A stretch of 34,214 bases of DNA from an uncultured Pirellulaceae bacterium (GTDB taxonomy: Bacteria; Planctomycetota; Planctomycetia; Pirellulales; Pirellulaceae), in assembly GCA_938082855.1 (NCBI GenBank), contig CALKCC010000180.1, positions 1 through 34,214 on the forward strand. Reading direction: 5' to 3'. This document shows positions 23,851 to 32,406 of this stretch, in pieces (the stretch's first letter is position 1; each line of letters opens with the position of its first letter). The notes beneath the pieces were generated by a model. That model did not search any database and was not told the origin of the DNA. It saw only the letters and a list, made by a program, of their open reading frames with translations. Made by a program: the position numbers and the translations under genes.

Positions 23851-24099
23851 TTAGGCCGCATTAGCGGTGGGAACTTCGTCGTTGATGCTGATTTCGGTAG
23901 TCTCTGCTTTGTCATCAATGAGAGACAGAATCCCCGTTTGCGGACTCCAGATAGCCTGTAATTCTGCGCAGAAAAAACGTCGTCCGCTATAACAGCCATC
24001 GGCTAACACAATGACCTCCTGCATTTCTGCAGTTGGGTCAGCCCCTTTCTCCAGAAAGAAGTCGATCGCATGAGCTCGGATAGTTTCAGATGATTCCAT
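23851..24099 (-). CDS. Small hypothetical protein
   Basis: An 82-residue acidic protein, MESSETIRAHAIDFFLEKG at the start, then EVIVLADGCYSGRRFFCAELQAIWSPQTGIL and an acidic tail. It has two Cys residues, no membrane segment and no recognised domain. The middle reads like a real compact alpha/beta fold (alternating hydrophobics) and codon use resembles the neighbours. An upstream in-frame start at 24138 would add 13 residues; the ATG at 24097-24099 fits better. It lies 100 nt upstream of the HTH gene in the same direction. Confidence 0.6.
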   Translation of the reverse strand: MESSETIRAHAIDFFLEKGADPTAEMQEVIVLADGCYSGRRFFCAELQAIWSPQTGILSLIDDKAETTEISINDEVPTANAA

Positions 24100-24375
24100 G
24101 GTTAGTAATGGCTGACATTTAGATAATTCAACAGGCAATAGGGATTTCGGTAAGTATGGACTTCTACGTTGATTGTTTCATTCTTTACAGGAACAGACTT
24201 TCCAAATCCCCCAAATTGCCAGATCCTTGCTTGCCACGCTTTAATAGTCGTCGACTAGCAGGCAAGGGTGATCAGAGAGCAATCCCATGCTTCGAATGGT
24301 GTGCTCACAATACTGACCTGCTACATAGACCAAGATCGCTCAAATTCGATCAAGTCCGCTCAAGACACCGAGCAT
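24100..24375. other. Intergenic region without a recognised gene
   Basis: This spacer between the 82-residue gene and the tRNA-Ser terminator holds no convincing gene. A 13-bp dyad TAGTCG-T-CGACTA lies at 24245-24257, flanked by CTTGCC (24230-24235) and GGCAAG (24261-24266), forming a nested inverted repeat that could be an operator. Its role is unknown. Confidence 0.4.
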
Positions 24376-24413
24376 AAAAAAACGTCTTCTGAGAATTCAC
24401 TCAGAAGACGTTT
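24376..24413 (-). terminator. Intrinsic terminator of tRNA-Ser
   Basis: A perfect 14-bp stem (24380-24393 with 24400-24413, 6-nt loop AATTCA as written) is followed on the minus strand by seven T residues (complement of 24376-24382). It starts 11 nt after the tRNA 3' end, so it should terminate the tRNA transcript. Confidence 0.92.
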
Positions 24414-24424
24414 GGTTTGAGAAG

Positions 24425-24511
24425 CGGATGGGCTGGGATTCGAACCCAGGGTACGCGTCAACGTACAGTAGTTTTCAAGACTACCGCCTTCGACCACTCG
24501 GCCACCCATCC
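24425..24511 (-). tRNA. tRNA-Ser, anticodon UGA
   Basis: The minus strand folds as an 87-nt class II tRNA: acceptor GGATGGG/CCCATCC, D arm GCC...GGC, anticodon stem GTAGT/ACTAC with loop CTTGAAA (anticodon TGA), a long variable arm with stem GTACG/CGTAC, and T arm CTGGG-TTCGAAT-CCCAG. The discriminator is G. The long variable arm and UGA anticodon fit serine. The 3' CCA is not encoded. The G3E GTPase gene lies upstream on the same strand, 127 nt away, and an intrinsic terminator follows. Confidence 0.97.
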
Positions 24512-24638
24512 TGTGAGGCTTGCAGGCGAACCTGCTGCTCGTTGTGTTGTTATCGGCTGATTTGATAAAAAAATCAAGCAGGGGAAAGAGCGAAAAGTCA
24601 AATCACCTACGGGAGTTCAGAATGGATTCCACCATGCT

Positions 24639-25739
24639 TTAGCTGGCTTGGTAGCGATGGGTTGGAACGGGTCTTCCTGGCCGGAAACTCTGGGTTTCAC
24701 CAAATTCCGCATTCCCGCCTACTTGAGCTACTGCAGCATGTACACATTCATGCACCAGTTTTGTCAGAATCTCAGGATCCATCGCGACTCGGGCATTCAC
24801 AATCAGGTCGGCTTTCCCTAATTCTCGTTGGCTGGCGAGTGAAATTTGGGCTGGCGTGTCACTACTGATTAGATTGGCGACGGCATGAGCAGCATCACCA
24901 ACGCCGATCGTCTTTAAGTGAGCGGTCTCTGCGCCAATCGCTTCGAGTGCAATGCGTAATCGTTCGATGATATCCAATAATAATCCGTCCAGATCAAACG
25001 GCGACTCGGCCTGCACCTGAAGACTGCTGTTGAGCCAACCTAGTTCCGCTTCGCCTTCGGCATAGATGTCATAATCGAGTTCAAGAATGCGGGAGCCGAA
25101 TTCCCCTTGTTGATCGATCATCGATACCAACTGTTCCATCCCTTCGCCCGTTTTGGCGGAGATTTTGACGACTGGGATATCAGGGTGTTTGGTCATTAAC
25201 AGGGATTCTAATTCGTTAACTTCGTCGATGGAAAGCTCGTCGATTCGATTGACGATCAGGAAATCAGCTTCCTCAAGCTGTTTTTCGAAAATGTAAGCCG
25301 CCTTGGGGGAAAATCCAGCATTGGCTTCCCCTTTGAGAATCCGGCGTCCGTGACTTGGCTTGAGAATGACGCCGTATGGAGCCACTTCGAACTCGTTTTG
25401 GTGTAAATGCTTCAGTGGTTGGACGACTGTGGCAACGAGGTCGGTGCAACTGCCGACTGGTTCGGCGATGATCACGTCCGGGTGTTGATCCTGGCTAAGC
25501 TTGGAGGTGGTGGCGGTCAACTCATTGAAATGGCAGCAGAAACAGGCACCAGCTACTTCACCAACTTCGAACCCTTGATTACGAAGTGTGTGGGTATCGA
25601 CCAGGTCCGAGGCTTGGTCATTGGTGACGATACCCACCTTCAATCCCTGAGATTGATACATAGCAGCCAATCGACCGATCGTGGTTGTCTTGCCGGCACC
25701 TAAAAAACCGCCGATCATGACAAATCGCATTTTCTTCAT
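24639..25739 (-). CDS. G3E-family (COG0523/CobW) GTPase, putative metal chaperone
   Basis: G3E GTPases insert metals or act as metallochaperones. The 366-residue protein has the P-loop GGFLGAGKTTTI (about 11-22) and the family cysteine motif in AGACFCCHFNEL (CxCC). DVIIAEPVGSCTDL is the Walker B region. The base-recognition motif is NRID, a variant of NKxD. The canonical CobW C-terminal domain and a His-rich linker are not evident. Instead there is a late segment LTKLVHECVHAAVAQVGG and a tail RPGRPVPTHRYQAS. Which metal or target it serves is unknown. It is 33 nt downstream of the DJ-1/PfpI gene, so the two are probably cotranscribed. Confidence 0.85.
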   Translation of the reverse strand: MKKMRFVMIGGFLGAGKTTTIGRLAAMYQSQGLKVGIVTNDQASDLVDTHTLRNQGFEVGEVAGACFCCHFNELTATTSKLSQDQHPDVIIAEPVGSCTDLVATVVQPLKHLHQNEFEVAPYGVILKPSHGRRILKGEANAGFSPKAAYIFEKQLEEADFLIVNRIDELSIDEVNELESLLMTKHPDIPVVKISAKTGEGMEQLVSMIDQQGEFGSRILELDYDIYAEGEAELGWLNSSLQVQAESPFDLDGLLLDIIERLRIALEAIGAETAHLKTIGVGDAAHAVANLISSDTPAQISLASQRELGKADLIVNARVAMDPEILTKLVHECVHAAVAQVGGNAEFGETQSFRPGRPVPTHRYQAS

Positions 25740-25772
25740 CGTTTTGACTCCTGCTAATGGGCGCGGGAAAAA

Positions 25773-26348
25773 CTATTCGGCCTGTGTGGCGGCGTCGAGC
25801 ATTTCCAAAAACGTCTTCATTAATGGGGCATTGTCATGCCAGGTTCGAGCGGAGACGATATTTCCGTCGACGACCGTTTCCTGATTAACGTAGACGCCTC
25901 CTCCCTGCTCAGCATCCATGGCACATTTGGCGACCGTGGTAACGTTGCGGCCATTGATGATCCCAGCTGATGTGAGGATTTCGACACCATGGCAAACGCT
26001 GGCCACAGGTTTGCCAGCATCGTGAATTGCCTTGACGACTCGATTTAAATCCTGATCGTATCGAATATATTCTGGAGCTCGTCCACCAGAGATGAAGACA
26101 CCCGCATAGTCGTCCGGATTCATGTCCTTAAAGGCGACATCCGCTTTGATGAAATAAGCTGGGCGTTCCTGCGTAATATCCCAGGGAATGCTTGAATCTG
26201 GTGGAATTTCGTGCAGGACGGTGTGATAGAGGCGGGCTTCAGGGCCGGCAACAACGACTTCGTAGCCAGCTTCCTGTAGACGGAAGAAAGGGTAGAACGT
26301 GTCGAGTGCTTCTGTGGCATCTCCGAGTGGCATTAGTACTTTTGCCAT
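25773..26348 (-). CDS. DJ-1/PfpI family protein
   Basis: Members are cysteine-dependent amidase-like, glyoxalase/deglycase-type or chaperone-like proteins; the exact activity here cannot be told. The 191-residue single-domain protein has KVLMPLGDATEALDTFYPF at the N terminus and VFISGGRAPEYIRYD. The nucleophile elbow is KPVASVCHGVEILTSAG, containing the expected catalytic Cys followed by His. It ends with VSARTWHDNAPLMKTFL. It lies directly upstream of the G3E GTPase and 174 nt downstream of the oxidoreductase, beyond a terminator. Confidence 0.88.
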   Translation of the reverse strand: MAKVLMPLGDATEALDTFYPFFRLQEAGYEVVVAGPEARLYHTVLHEIPPDSSIPWDITQERPAYFIKADVAFKDMNPDDYAGVFISGGRAPEYIRYDQDLNRVVKAIHDAGKPVASVCHGVEILTSAGIINGRNVTTVAKCAMDAEQGGGVYVNQETVVDGNIVSARTWHDNAPLMKTFLEMLDAATQAE

Positions 26349-26442
26349 GATTCACCTGTAGGTAATGATTGTTGTGTGTCATTCATGTTGAAGTGACAGT
26401 CGACGGTCTCGTCGTGGTCTGCCTTTCGAGTAATTATGGCAT

Positions 26443-26482
26443 AAAAAAAAGGCCGTGAATACCAACGGGTTTTCACGGCCTT
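26443..26482 (-). terminator. Intrinsic terminator after the Gfo/Idh/MocA gene
   Basis: An 11-bp stem AAGGCCGTGAA (26449-26459) with TTCACGGCCTT (26472-26482) and a 12-nt loop is followed on the minus strand by eight T residues (complement of 26443-26450). It lies about 40 nt after the oxidoreductase stop, separating it from the DJ-1 gene. Confidence 0.92.
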
Positions 26483-26522
26483 GTCGTTGACATGAAGTCT
26501 TCCACGTCGGTGCAACAGCAAA

Positions 26523-27914
26523 TTAGATGTTGTAACCGTTGTGGTATTCTTTTCGAACAATGTGAGCGACTTCAGGTGCGTTTGTAGGCACCATATTCTT
26601 CGCATCCCATTCGATCTTCTTGCCGTCTGCATAGACAGCGAGGTTACCGAGAAGAATAGTCTCGGTAAGAGGACCGGCGTAGTTCGGGAAGTTCGAAATC
26701 GGAGCAGGTCCACCTTTGATGGCATTTGCCAATTCAGTGAAGTGTCCTGGGGATTCCGGGAATTCGACTTCCTGATCGATGTCACCAATCAGTGTGAAAT
26801 CATCACCTCGAAGAACACCAGTATGCCGTGCGTCCTGACCGTAGTCACCAGGGGAGAAGAAGGAACCCTTATCTCCAACCACGAGCGAACCGGTGTTTAA
26901 CAGGCGAGCATAAGCTTTGGTGTCAGCTACGATTTCTTTTCCGTTTTTGTCCTTGAACTGGCTTCGTTTCGGGAACAAAGAACGATCTGGCTTTTCACCA
27001 CCGTCATACCAGTACATCGTCAGTGCTTCTCGTCCCTTGTAAGCAGGGAATTCAAAGGTGATTTTGCACTTAGCAGGATAGGTCTCTTTGTTGTGACCAC
27101 TGGTTTCAGCAACCACGCTAGTGGGATCAAACAGATCGAGTCCCATAAATGGCATGTTCAAAGTGTGGCAGGCCATATCACCAAGAGCACCGGTACCAAA
27201 GTCCCACCAACCACGCCATTTGAATGGAGTATAGGAAGGATGGTATGGGCGATGCTTTGCTGGACCTAGGAATTCTGGCCAGTGAATATGTTCTGGAATA
27301 GCAGGAGTATCTGTTGGTCGTCCACCGCCTTGAGGCCAAACCGGACGGTTTGTCCAAACATGAACTTCCTTGACAGCACCAACCACACCAGCTCGCAGTA
27401 GAGCAGCACTTCGACGGAGGTTACTTGAGGCAGTACCTTGATTACCCATCTGAGTCTGAACGCCAGCTTCCTTGGCAAGTTCACCTAGATGGCGAGCTTC
27501 CTGGATGGTGTGAGTCAGAGGCTTTTGAGTAAAAGTGTGCTTCTTGGCTTTAAGGGCAAGGGCAGCAGCAGGGGCATGGTTATGGTCAGGTGTGCTAACC
27601 GTTACGCCATCAAAACTGTCAGCAGCTTCTTCGAACATCTTGCGATAGTCATGAAACTTCTTAGCTTTAGGCCATTTGTCTGCAGCTTTGTTAAGGTTGC
27701 CGTCGTCGATATCACAGATGGCGACGATTTCACCGTGACGGGCCGCATCGTTGGAATCGCTGGTACCTTTACCACCAACACCGACACATGCCCAGCGGAT
27801 AACTTCATTAGCGGACGTGCTGGCTTTGAGTTCTCCTCCGCTGGCAGCAAAGAATCCTGTGCTGGCCGCGGCAGTAAGTTTCATAAAGTCACGTCGTTGT
27901 TGACGTTTAGTCAT
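26523..27914 (-). CDS. Gfo/Idh/MocA oxidoreductase with Tat signal
   Basis: NAD(P)-dependent dehydrogenase family that acts on sugars, inositols and related compounds; many planctomycetes carry numerous exported copies. The 463-residue protein starts with a twin-arginine signal, RRDFMKLTAAASTGFFAASG. A Rossmann domain follows with ACVGVGGKGTSD, AICDID and VSTPDHNHAPAAALAL, then QKPLTHTIQEARHLGELA, where the usual EKP is QKP. The C-terminal alpha/beta domain includes GALGDMACHTLNMPF and WWDFG. Export to the periplasm by Tat is inferred. AAGGAG lies 8 nt before the ATG. The substrate is not determinable. It is transcribed divergently from ribokinase and ends in a strong terminator. Confidence 0.93.
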   Translation of the reverse strand: MTKRQQRRDFMKLTAAASTGFFAASGGELKASTSANEVIRWACVGVGGKGTSDSNDAARHGEIVAICDIDDGNLNKAADKWPKAKKFHDYRKMFEEAADSFDGVTVSTPDHNHAPAAALALKAKKHTFTQKPLTHTIQEARHLGELAKEAGVQTQMGNQGTASSNLRRSAALLRAGVVGAVKEVHVWTNRPVWPQGGGRPTDTPAIPEHIHWPEFLGPAKHRPYHPSYTPFKWRGWWDFGTGALGDMACHTLNMPFMGLDLFDPTSVVAETSGHNKETYPAKCKITFEFPAYKGREALTMYWYDGGEKPDRSLFPKRSQFKDKNGKEIVADTKAYARLLNTGSLVVGDKGSFFSPGDYGQDARHTGVLRGDDFTLIGDIDQEVEFPESPGHFTELANAIKGGPAPISNFPNYAGPLTETILLGNLAVYADGKKIEWDAKNMVPTNAPEVAHIVRKEYHNGYNI

Positions 27915-28093
27915 TCGAATAACTCCTTCGAATACTCGATATAGATTAATTGATTATTGATAGAGGGGAATGTAATAAAGGTTACACCCTATTTGCCGCA
28001 AGTTCAATTTGCACGAATAAAAAAACTACAATGGCAGACGATGTTTGACGTGGTAGGCTGAATTGGAAATCCCTCTAGAAAGGAATCGCGACT

Positions 28094-29017
28094 ATGAGTC
28101 ACTTATTGGTGATTGGCTCAATCAATCTGGACCTAGTCCTCGAGACTCAACAGCTGCCGACTCCCGGCGAGACCGTGTTGGGAGGAACTTTTTCGCAGGT
28201 CAATGGCGGTAAAGGCGCCAATCAAGCCGTAGCCGCAGCTCGTGGCGGTGACAGCGATGTGGTCTTCATAGCGGCAGTAGGCAATGACGATTTTGGTCGT
28301 CAGGTCCTGCAGGCTTATGAGGAGGAGGCAAGGCTAAGTACCAAGTTGATTCAAACCAAGACAGGAGTTGCCACTGGGGTAGCCGCGATTTTAGTGGATC
28401 AGCAAGCTGAAAATATGATCTGTGTAGCACCTGGTGCCAACGCGCAATTGACCTCGGCCGACGTAGAGAGACTCGATGATGGTTGGTTTGATGACGCCCA
28501 GGTGTTGCTCGCTTCGATGGAAGTACCACTGACCTCCATCGAACAGGCGATCCTGCGGGCTAAGCAGCGAGGAGTCATGGTCGTGGTAAATCCAGCACCG
28601 GTTGTAGCTCAACTAGCAGATCAGGCTTTTTTGACTCAGGTCGATATTCTGACTCCTAACGAACATGAAGCATCCCAGTTGTCAGGCGTTACTGTTGAGG
28701 GCGTCGAGTCTGCGAAGGTGGCGGCAGCAGAGATTCGAAAAAAGTATTCCATTCCTGTTGTTATCGTGACATTAGGGGCGAACGGAGTTGTTGTGGATTC
28801 TGCTGATAGCAGTCTGCATGTACAGGCTCCCAAAGTCGATGCTGTGGATACGACAGCGGCAGGCGACTGTTTTAATGGTGTCCTTGCGACGCAGTTAGCC
28901 GCAGGAGTGCTTTTACAGCAAGCGGTCTCACTTGCAGTGCAGGCCGCGAGTATCAGCGTGACTCGCCGAGGTGCTCAAACATCAATTCCACAACGGAACG
29001 AATTTGACAAATTGTAA
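28094..29017 (+). CDS. rbsK: Ribokinase (PfkB family)
   Basis: Phosphorylates D-ribose at O5 with ATP. The 307-residue protein starts MSHLLVIGSINLDLVLETQQLPTPGET and has the substrate motif VNGGKGANQAVAAARGG (about 37-53). VNPAPV is also present. The PfkB signature near the C terminus is DTTAAGDCFNGVLA (RbsK-type AAGD), carrying the catalytic Asp. AAAGGA lies before the ATG at 28094. It is divergent from the oxidoreductase, with about 180 bp between them. No ribose transporter or regulator is nearby, so another sugar is possible. Confidence 0.9.
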   Translation: MSHLLVIGSINLDLVLETQQLPTPGETVLGGTFSQVNGGKGANQAVAAARGGDSDVVFIAAVGNDDFGRQVLQAYEEEARLSTKLIQTKTGVATGVAAILVDQQAENMICVAPGANAQLTSADVERLDDGWFDDAQVLLASMEVPLTSIEQAILRAKQRGVMVVVNPAPVVAQLADQAFLTQVDILTPNEHEASQLSGVTVEGVESAKVAAAEIRKKYSIPVVIVTLGANGVVVDSADSSLHVQAPKVDAVDTTAAGDCFNGVLATQLAAGVLLQQAVSLAVQAASISVTRRGAQTSIPQRNEFDKL

Positions 29018-29134
29018 GGACATGTTTTCGCTAGTATTTTTAGCTGTATTGCCCCGTGAATCCTAGCGAGAGTAAAATGGGGGCTTGGCTGCCTAGTTTG
29101 TCTCTATTCCCTCTAATCCCGTGTTCCTACATTT

Positions 29135-30292
29135 ATGCCTTCAGGTCCTAAAAATATTGCCATCCTCGGTTCGACCGGAAGTATAGGACGCTCCACATTG
29201 GACGTTGTTCGAGCGTGTTGTGATCGGCTTCGAGTTGTCGGGATTACTGGTCACGCCAATCTGGAGCTATTGAGTAGCCAGGCTCAGGAATTTCAGCCTG
29301 CGGTTACCGTGGTTTCTGATCCGCAAAGAGCAGCCACCTTTCAGCTTGCTGGTTGTCCAGAGACAACGGTGCTTTCCGGACAGGATGGCATTTGCGAGCT
29401 CGTGACTAGAGAGGATGTCGATCTGGTGGTGTCGGCGATTGTCGGTAGTGCCGGTCTGCGAGGTACGTGGGCAGCGATTGAAGCGGGCAAGACGATTGCC
29501 CTGGCGAATAAAGAAACGTTGGTAACAGCTGGCCCACTGGTGATGCAGCTTGCCAGTGATTGCGGCGTAGACATCCTTCCGGTTGACAGTGAACATAGTG
29601 CCATTTTTCAAGCGATGCAAAGCGGACGTGGGAAAGAAGTTTCACGAGTCGTGTTGACCGCCAGTGGTGGCCCGTTTCGAAACCACAGTGCAGAACAGCT
29701 GGAAGATGTCACGGTCGAAGATGCGTTGGCACATCCAACCTGGGACATGGGACCAAAGATCACCGTGGACTCAGCGACGATGATGAACAAAGCTCTGGAG
29801 ATCATCGAAGCTCGTTGGTTATTTGGATTGTCAATCGATAAGATCGACGTCGTAGTGCATCCGCAGTCGATCGTGCACTCGATGGTGGAGTATTGTGACG
29901 GTAGTGTTCTGGCTCAAATGAGTCCTCCGGATATGAAGCTCCCAATCCAATATGCGATGTCCTATCCGGAGCGTTGGGAAGGTCCCGCCGAAAAAATCGA
30001 TTTAACTCAAGCCTTCCAATGTGAGTTTCACCCACCTGATTATGAGCGGTTTCCGGCCTTGCTACTAGGTCGCGAAGTGGCCGAACGAGGCGGAAGTTGT
30101 GGGGCAGTATTAAATGCGGCGAACGAATCAGCGGTTGCCGGATTTCTAGATGGGCGGTTAAAATTCACTCAAATCGTCTCGGCTTGCCGGGATGTATTAA
30201 ATCATCATGACTACGACCCGAACCCCGATCTGGAGCAACTCATTGCTTTAGACCTGTGGGCTCGAGAGGAGATATTACGTTGGAAACCTTAA
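29135..30292 (+). CDS. dxr: 1-deoxy-D-xylulose 5-phosphate reductoisomerase
   Basis: Converts DXP to MEP, the second step of the MEP isoprenoid pathway, using NADPH and a divalent metal. The 385-residue protein has the NADPH motif ILGSTGSIGRSTLDVV, LANKETLVTAG, the metal site in LPVDSEHSAIFQAM, SGGPFRNHS and MGPKITVDSATMMNKALEIIE. The C-terminal alpha helical part is complete. Its last 13 nt overlap the rseP start, so the two are coupled, the dxr-rseP order known in many bacteria. No clear SD precedes its ATG. Confidence 0.97.
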   Translation: MPSGPKNIAILGSTGSIGRSTLDVVRACCDRLRVVGITGHANLELLSSQAQEFQPAVTVVSDPQRAATFQLAGCPETTVLSGQDGICELVTREDVDLVVSAIVGSAGLRGTWAAIEAGKTIALANKETLVTAGPLVMQLASDCGVDILPVDSEHSAIFQAMQSGRGKEVSRVVLTASGGPFRNHSAEQLEDVTVEDALAHPTWDMGPKITVDSATMMNKALEIIEARWLFGLSIDKIDVVVHPQSIVHSMVEYCDGSVLAQMSPPDMKLPIQYAMSYPERWEGPAEKIDLTQAFQCEFHPPDYERFPALLLGREVAERGGSCGAVLNAANESAVAGFLDGRLKFTQIVSACRDVLNHHDYDPNPDLEQLIALDLWAREEILRWKP

Positions 30293-32349
30293 TTGCCGCG
30301 TCGTTTGACGGGTTTTTGGCCGGTGCCTGGAACATAGGAAAAGTTCTGGCAGGGCTGGGGTTTGTTATTTTTGTTCATGAGCTGGGACACTTCTTAGTGG
30401 CCAAAGCTTGTGGCGTTCAATGTGACAAATTTTATGTCGGATTCGATGTTCCCATCAAAATCGGTCCGCTGAAAATTCCTAGTGCACTCTTTAAATTTCA
30501 GTGGGGCGAGACGGAGTACGGAGTGGGGACTATTCCGCTCGGTGGCTATGTCAAAATGCTGGGGCAGGATGATAATCCGAATATGGCCGAGGAAGAGGCC
30601 GCGCGCATTAAGACGGTTAACGAAGAGGGCGAGGAAATTCTCAATCCTCGTAGCTACCCCGCCAAAAACGTACCGCAGCGAATGGCGATCATTTCTGCCG
30701 GTGTGATTATGAATCTCATTTTTGGGATTCTGATGGCAGCAGCGGCCTACAAAATCGGGACTCCCATTCAGCCAGCGGCGGTCGGTGGAGTCACCTACGG
30801 ATCGCAAGCTTGGAAAGCCGGGTGGGAGCCTGGTTACGACCTGATTGGATTTGGGGATGGTGAGGAAGATAGCCGTTTCTACCGCTACACCTGGGATCTG
30901 AGATATGCGGTCATTGGCGCCGGCATGGATGGCGATCAACCGGTTAGTTTTCGAGTATTAGATCAGCAGCGTAATCGCAAAATCAGCGATGTAGTTCCTG
31001 TTCAAGCCAGTAACGAATCTAATCATCGAGCCATCGGTATTACGAGTGCCATCAACAGTACGGTTCTACTTAATACAGTCAACGCTGAAAGTAGTGAGTT
31101 GATGCTGTTGCCTGGGGATGAGGTGATAGAAGTCGCTGGTGTTCTTGTTGACCACGACGATGCAGGTCCTGAAGAGTCAAGGCAGCGTCTCGGATGGATT
31201 GTCAGAGAAGCATTTGCCAAAAATCCTTCTGAGTCAGTTGAAGTCAGGGTCTTACGAGCAGGTCAGGAAGTTTCACTGTCGGTGGAACCGGTTGCTATGC
31301 AATCGCCAGATTTTGTCCTGGGAATCGGCCCCATTGTTGCCTTTCAAGAAGGAAGTTTGGGAGAGACGTTGGGATTTCGTTTGGGGGATTCGATTCAAAT
31401 GATTAACGGGGAAGATTTGAGTGACGTTGGAGCAGTTCAGTTACCGCAATATCTTGCTCAATTTGATGGGCAGGATGTATCCTTTGGCGTTTCAAGACAG
31501 GACGGTGAAGCAGCAACGACTGTTGAAATCGTAGTCCCTGACTTTCAAAGTGCATTGACTTACGAAACATCTCTGACGCCCACCGCGGTGGGAGCTTTGA
31601 CGTCTCTTGGAATTGCTTATTCGAGCAATAATTTGGTAACTGCTTCACAGCATTCAGTGGTTCAAGCCGGAGACGAGTTGGTGGCGATGCAATTTGCCAA
31701 ACGTGAAGGCAGCACTGGGGAAGTGGATTCCCGACGGCTCAATGAGAGAAATCTCTCGCAATACCTGTCTTGGTTTTTCCTCCATGCCAATGCTCAATCG
31801 GAAAGCCCCGATGTGGAAATGCAGCTGAAGTTTAAGCGTCAGGGTAATGATGAACTGATCGCCGTAACGCCCGAATGGAATGAAGTCGAAGGACGTTTCC
31901 GAGCATCGCGAGGAGTTATCTTTAGGCCACTTCAGCGAGTGCATCAGGCTGCTGGATGGGGAGAGGCCATGCAGTTGGGCTGGACTCGTACGAAACAAGA
32001 TTTGCAGCGCGTCGGGCAAACGTTGGGGTGGATTGCTGATGGGACGGCCTCGGTAAAAGACCTCGGTGGTCCTGTGATGATTCTTAAAGTCGCAAAGGAC
32101 GAAGCTGCTGTCGATGTTACTCGACTGTTGTTATTCCTCACGATGCTGAGTGCCAACCTTGCGATTCTTAATTTTCTGCCGATCCCAGTATTGGATGGCG
32201 GGCACTTTGTCTTCCTGACCATCGAATTGATAACTCGTAAACCTGTCAGCGAGAGGATTCAGGGGTCCCTTTCGGTCCTGTTCCTATTCCTGCTTCTCGG
32301 TTTCATGCTGTTTATCGTTTCGAACGACATTCTACGATTGTGGTTCTAG
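30280..32349 (+). CDS. rseP: RseP-type site-2 intramembrane zinc metalloprotease, enlarged (TTG start)
   Basis: Site-2 protease that cuts transmembrane anti-sigma factors. The active site FVHELGHFLVAKACG (HExxH, His33-Glu34-His37) lies in the first helix and the second motif is NFLPIPVLDGGH (Asp639) near the end. Between them are four PDZ-like units with AGWEPGYDLIGF, LLPGDEVIEVAG, FRLGDSIQMING and VQAGDELVAMQF; the E. coli enzyme has two. At 689 residues it is about 240 longer than E. coli RseP. I start at TTG 30280, since AGGAG lies 8 nt upstream; a GTG at 30256 lacks a site. The start overlaps the dxr end by 13 nt. No sigma or anti-sigma gene is adjacent. Confidence 0.93.
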   Translation: METLIAASFDGFLAGAWNIGKVLAGLGFVIFVHELGHFLVAKACGVQCDKFYVGFDVPIKIGPLKIPSALFKFQWGETEYGVGTIPLGGYVKMLGQDDNPNMAEEEAARIKTVNEEGEEILNPRSYPAKNVPQRMAIISAGVIMNLIFGILMAAAAYKIGTPIQPAAVGGVTYGSQAWKAGWEPGYDLIGFGDGEEDSRFYRYTWDLRYAVIGAGMDGDQPVSFRVLDQQRNRKISDVVPVQASNESNHRAIGITSAINSTVLLNTVNAESSELMLLPGDEVIEVAGVLVDHDDAGPEESRQRLGWIVREAFAKNPSESVEVRVLRAGQEVSLSVEPVAMQSPDFVLGIGPIVAFQEGSLGETLGFRLGDSIQMINGEDLSDVGAVQLPQYLAQFDGQDVSFGVSRQDGEAATTVEIVVPDFQSALTYETSLTPTAVGALTSLGIAYSSNNLVTASQHSVVQAGDELVAMQFAKREGSTGEVDSRRLNERNLSQYLSWFFLHANAQSESPDVEMQLKFKRQGNDELIAVTPEWNEVEGRFRASRGVIFRPLQRVHQAAGWGEAMQLGWTRTKQDLQRVGQTLGWIADGTASVKDLGGPVMILKVAKDEAAVDVTRLLLFLTMLSANLAILNFLPIPVLDGGHFVFLTIELITRKPVSERIQGSLSVLFLFLLLGFMLFIVSNDILRLWF

Positions 32350-32406
32350 GTTTTTCGTTCTAGGTTTTTGCTTGGTTGTTCCTCGGATTGACCAGAAGGT
32401 AGTCGA

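Noticed and set aside
24156-24377. Plus-strand 73-codon open frame upstream of tRNA-Ser
   Set aside because: No SD, no domain and irregular composition. It runs into the tRNA terminator hairpin and looks like chance.
26541-26900. Plus-strand 119-codon open frame in the oxidoreductase gene
   Set aside because: Antisense to a well-supported Gfo/Idh/MocA gene with no homology pattern.
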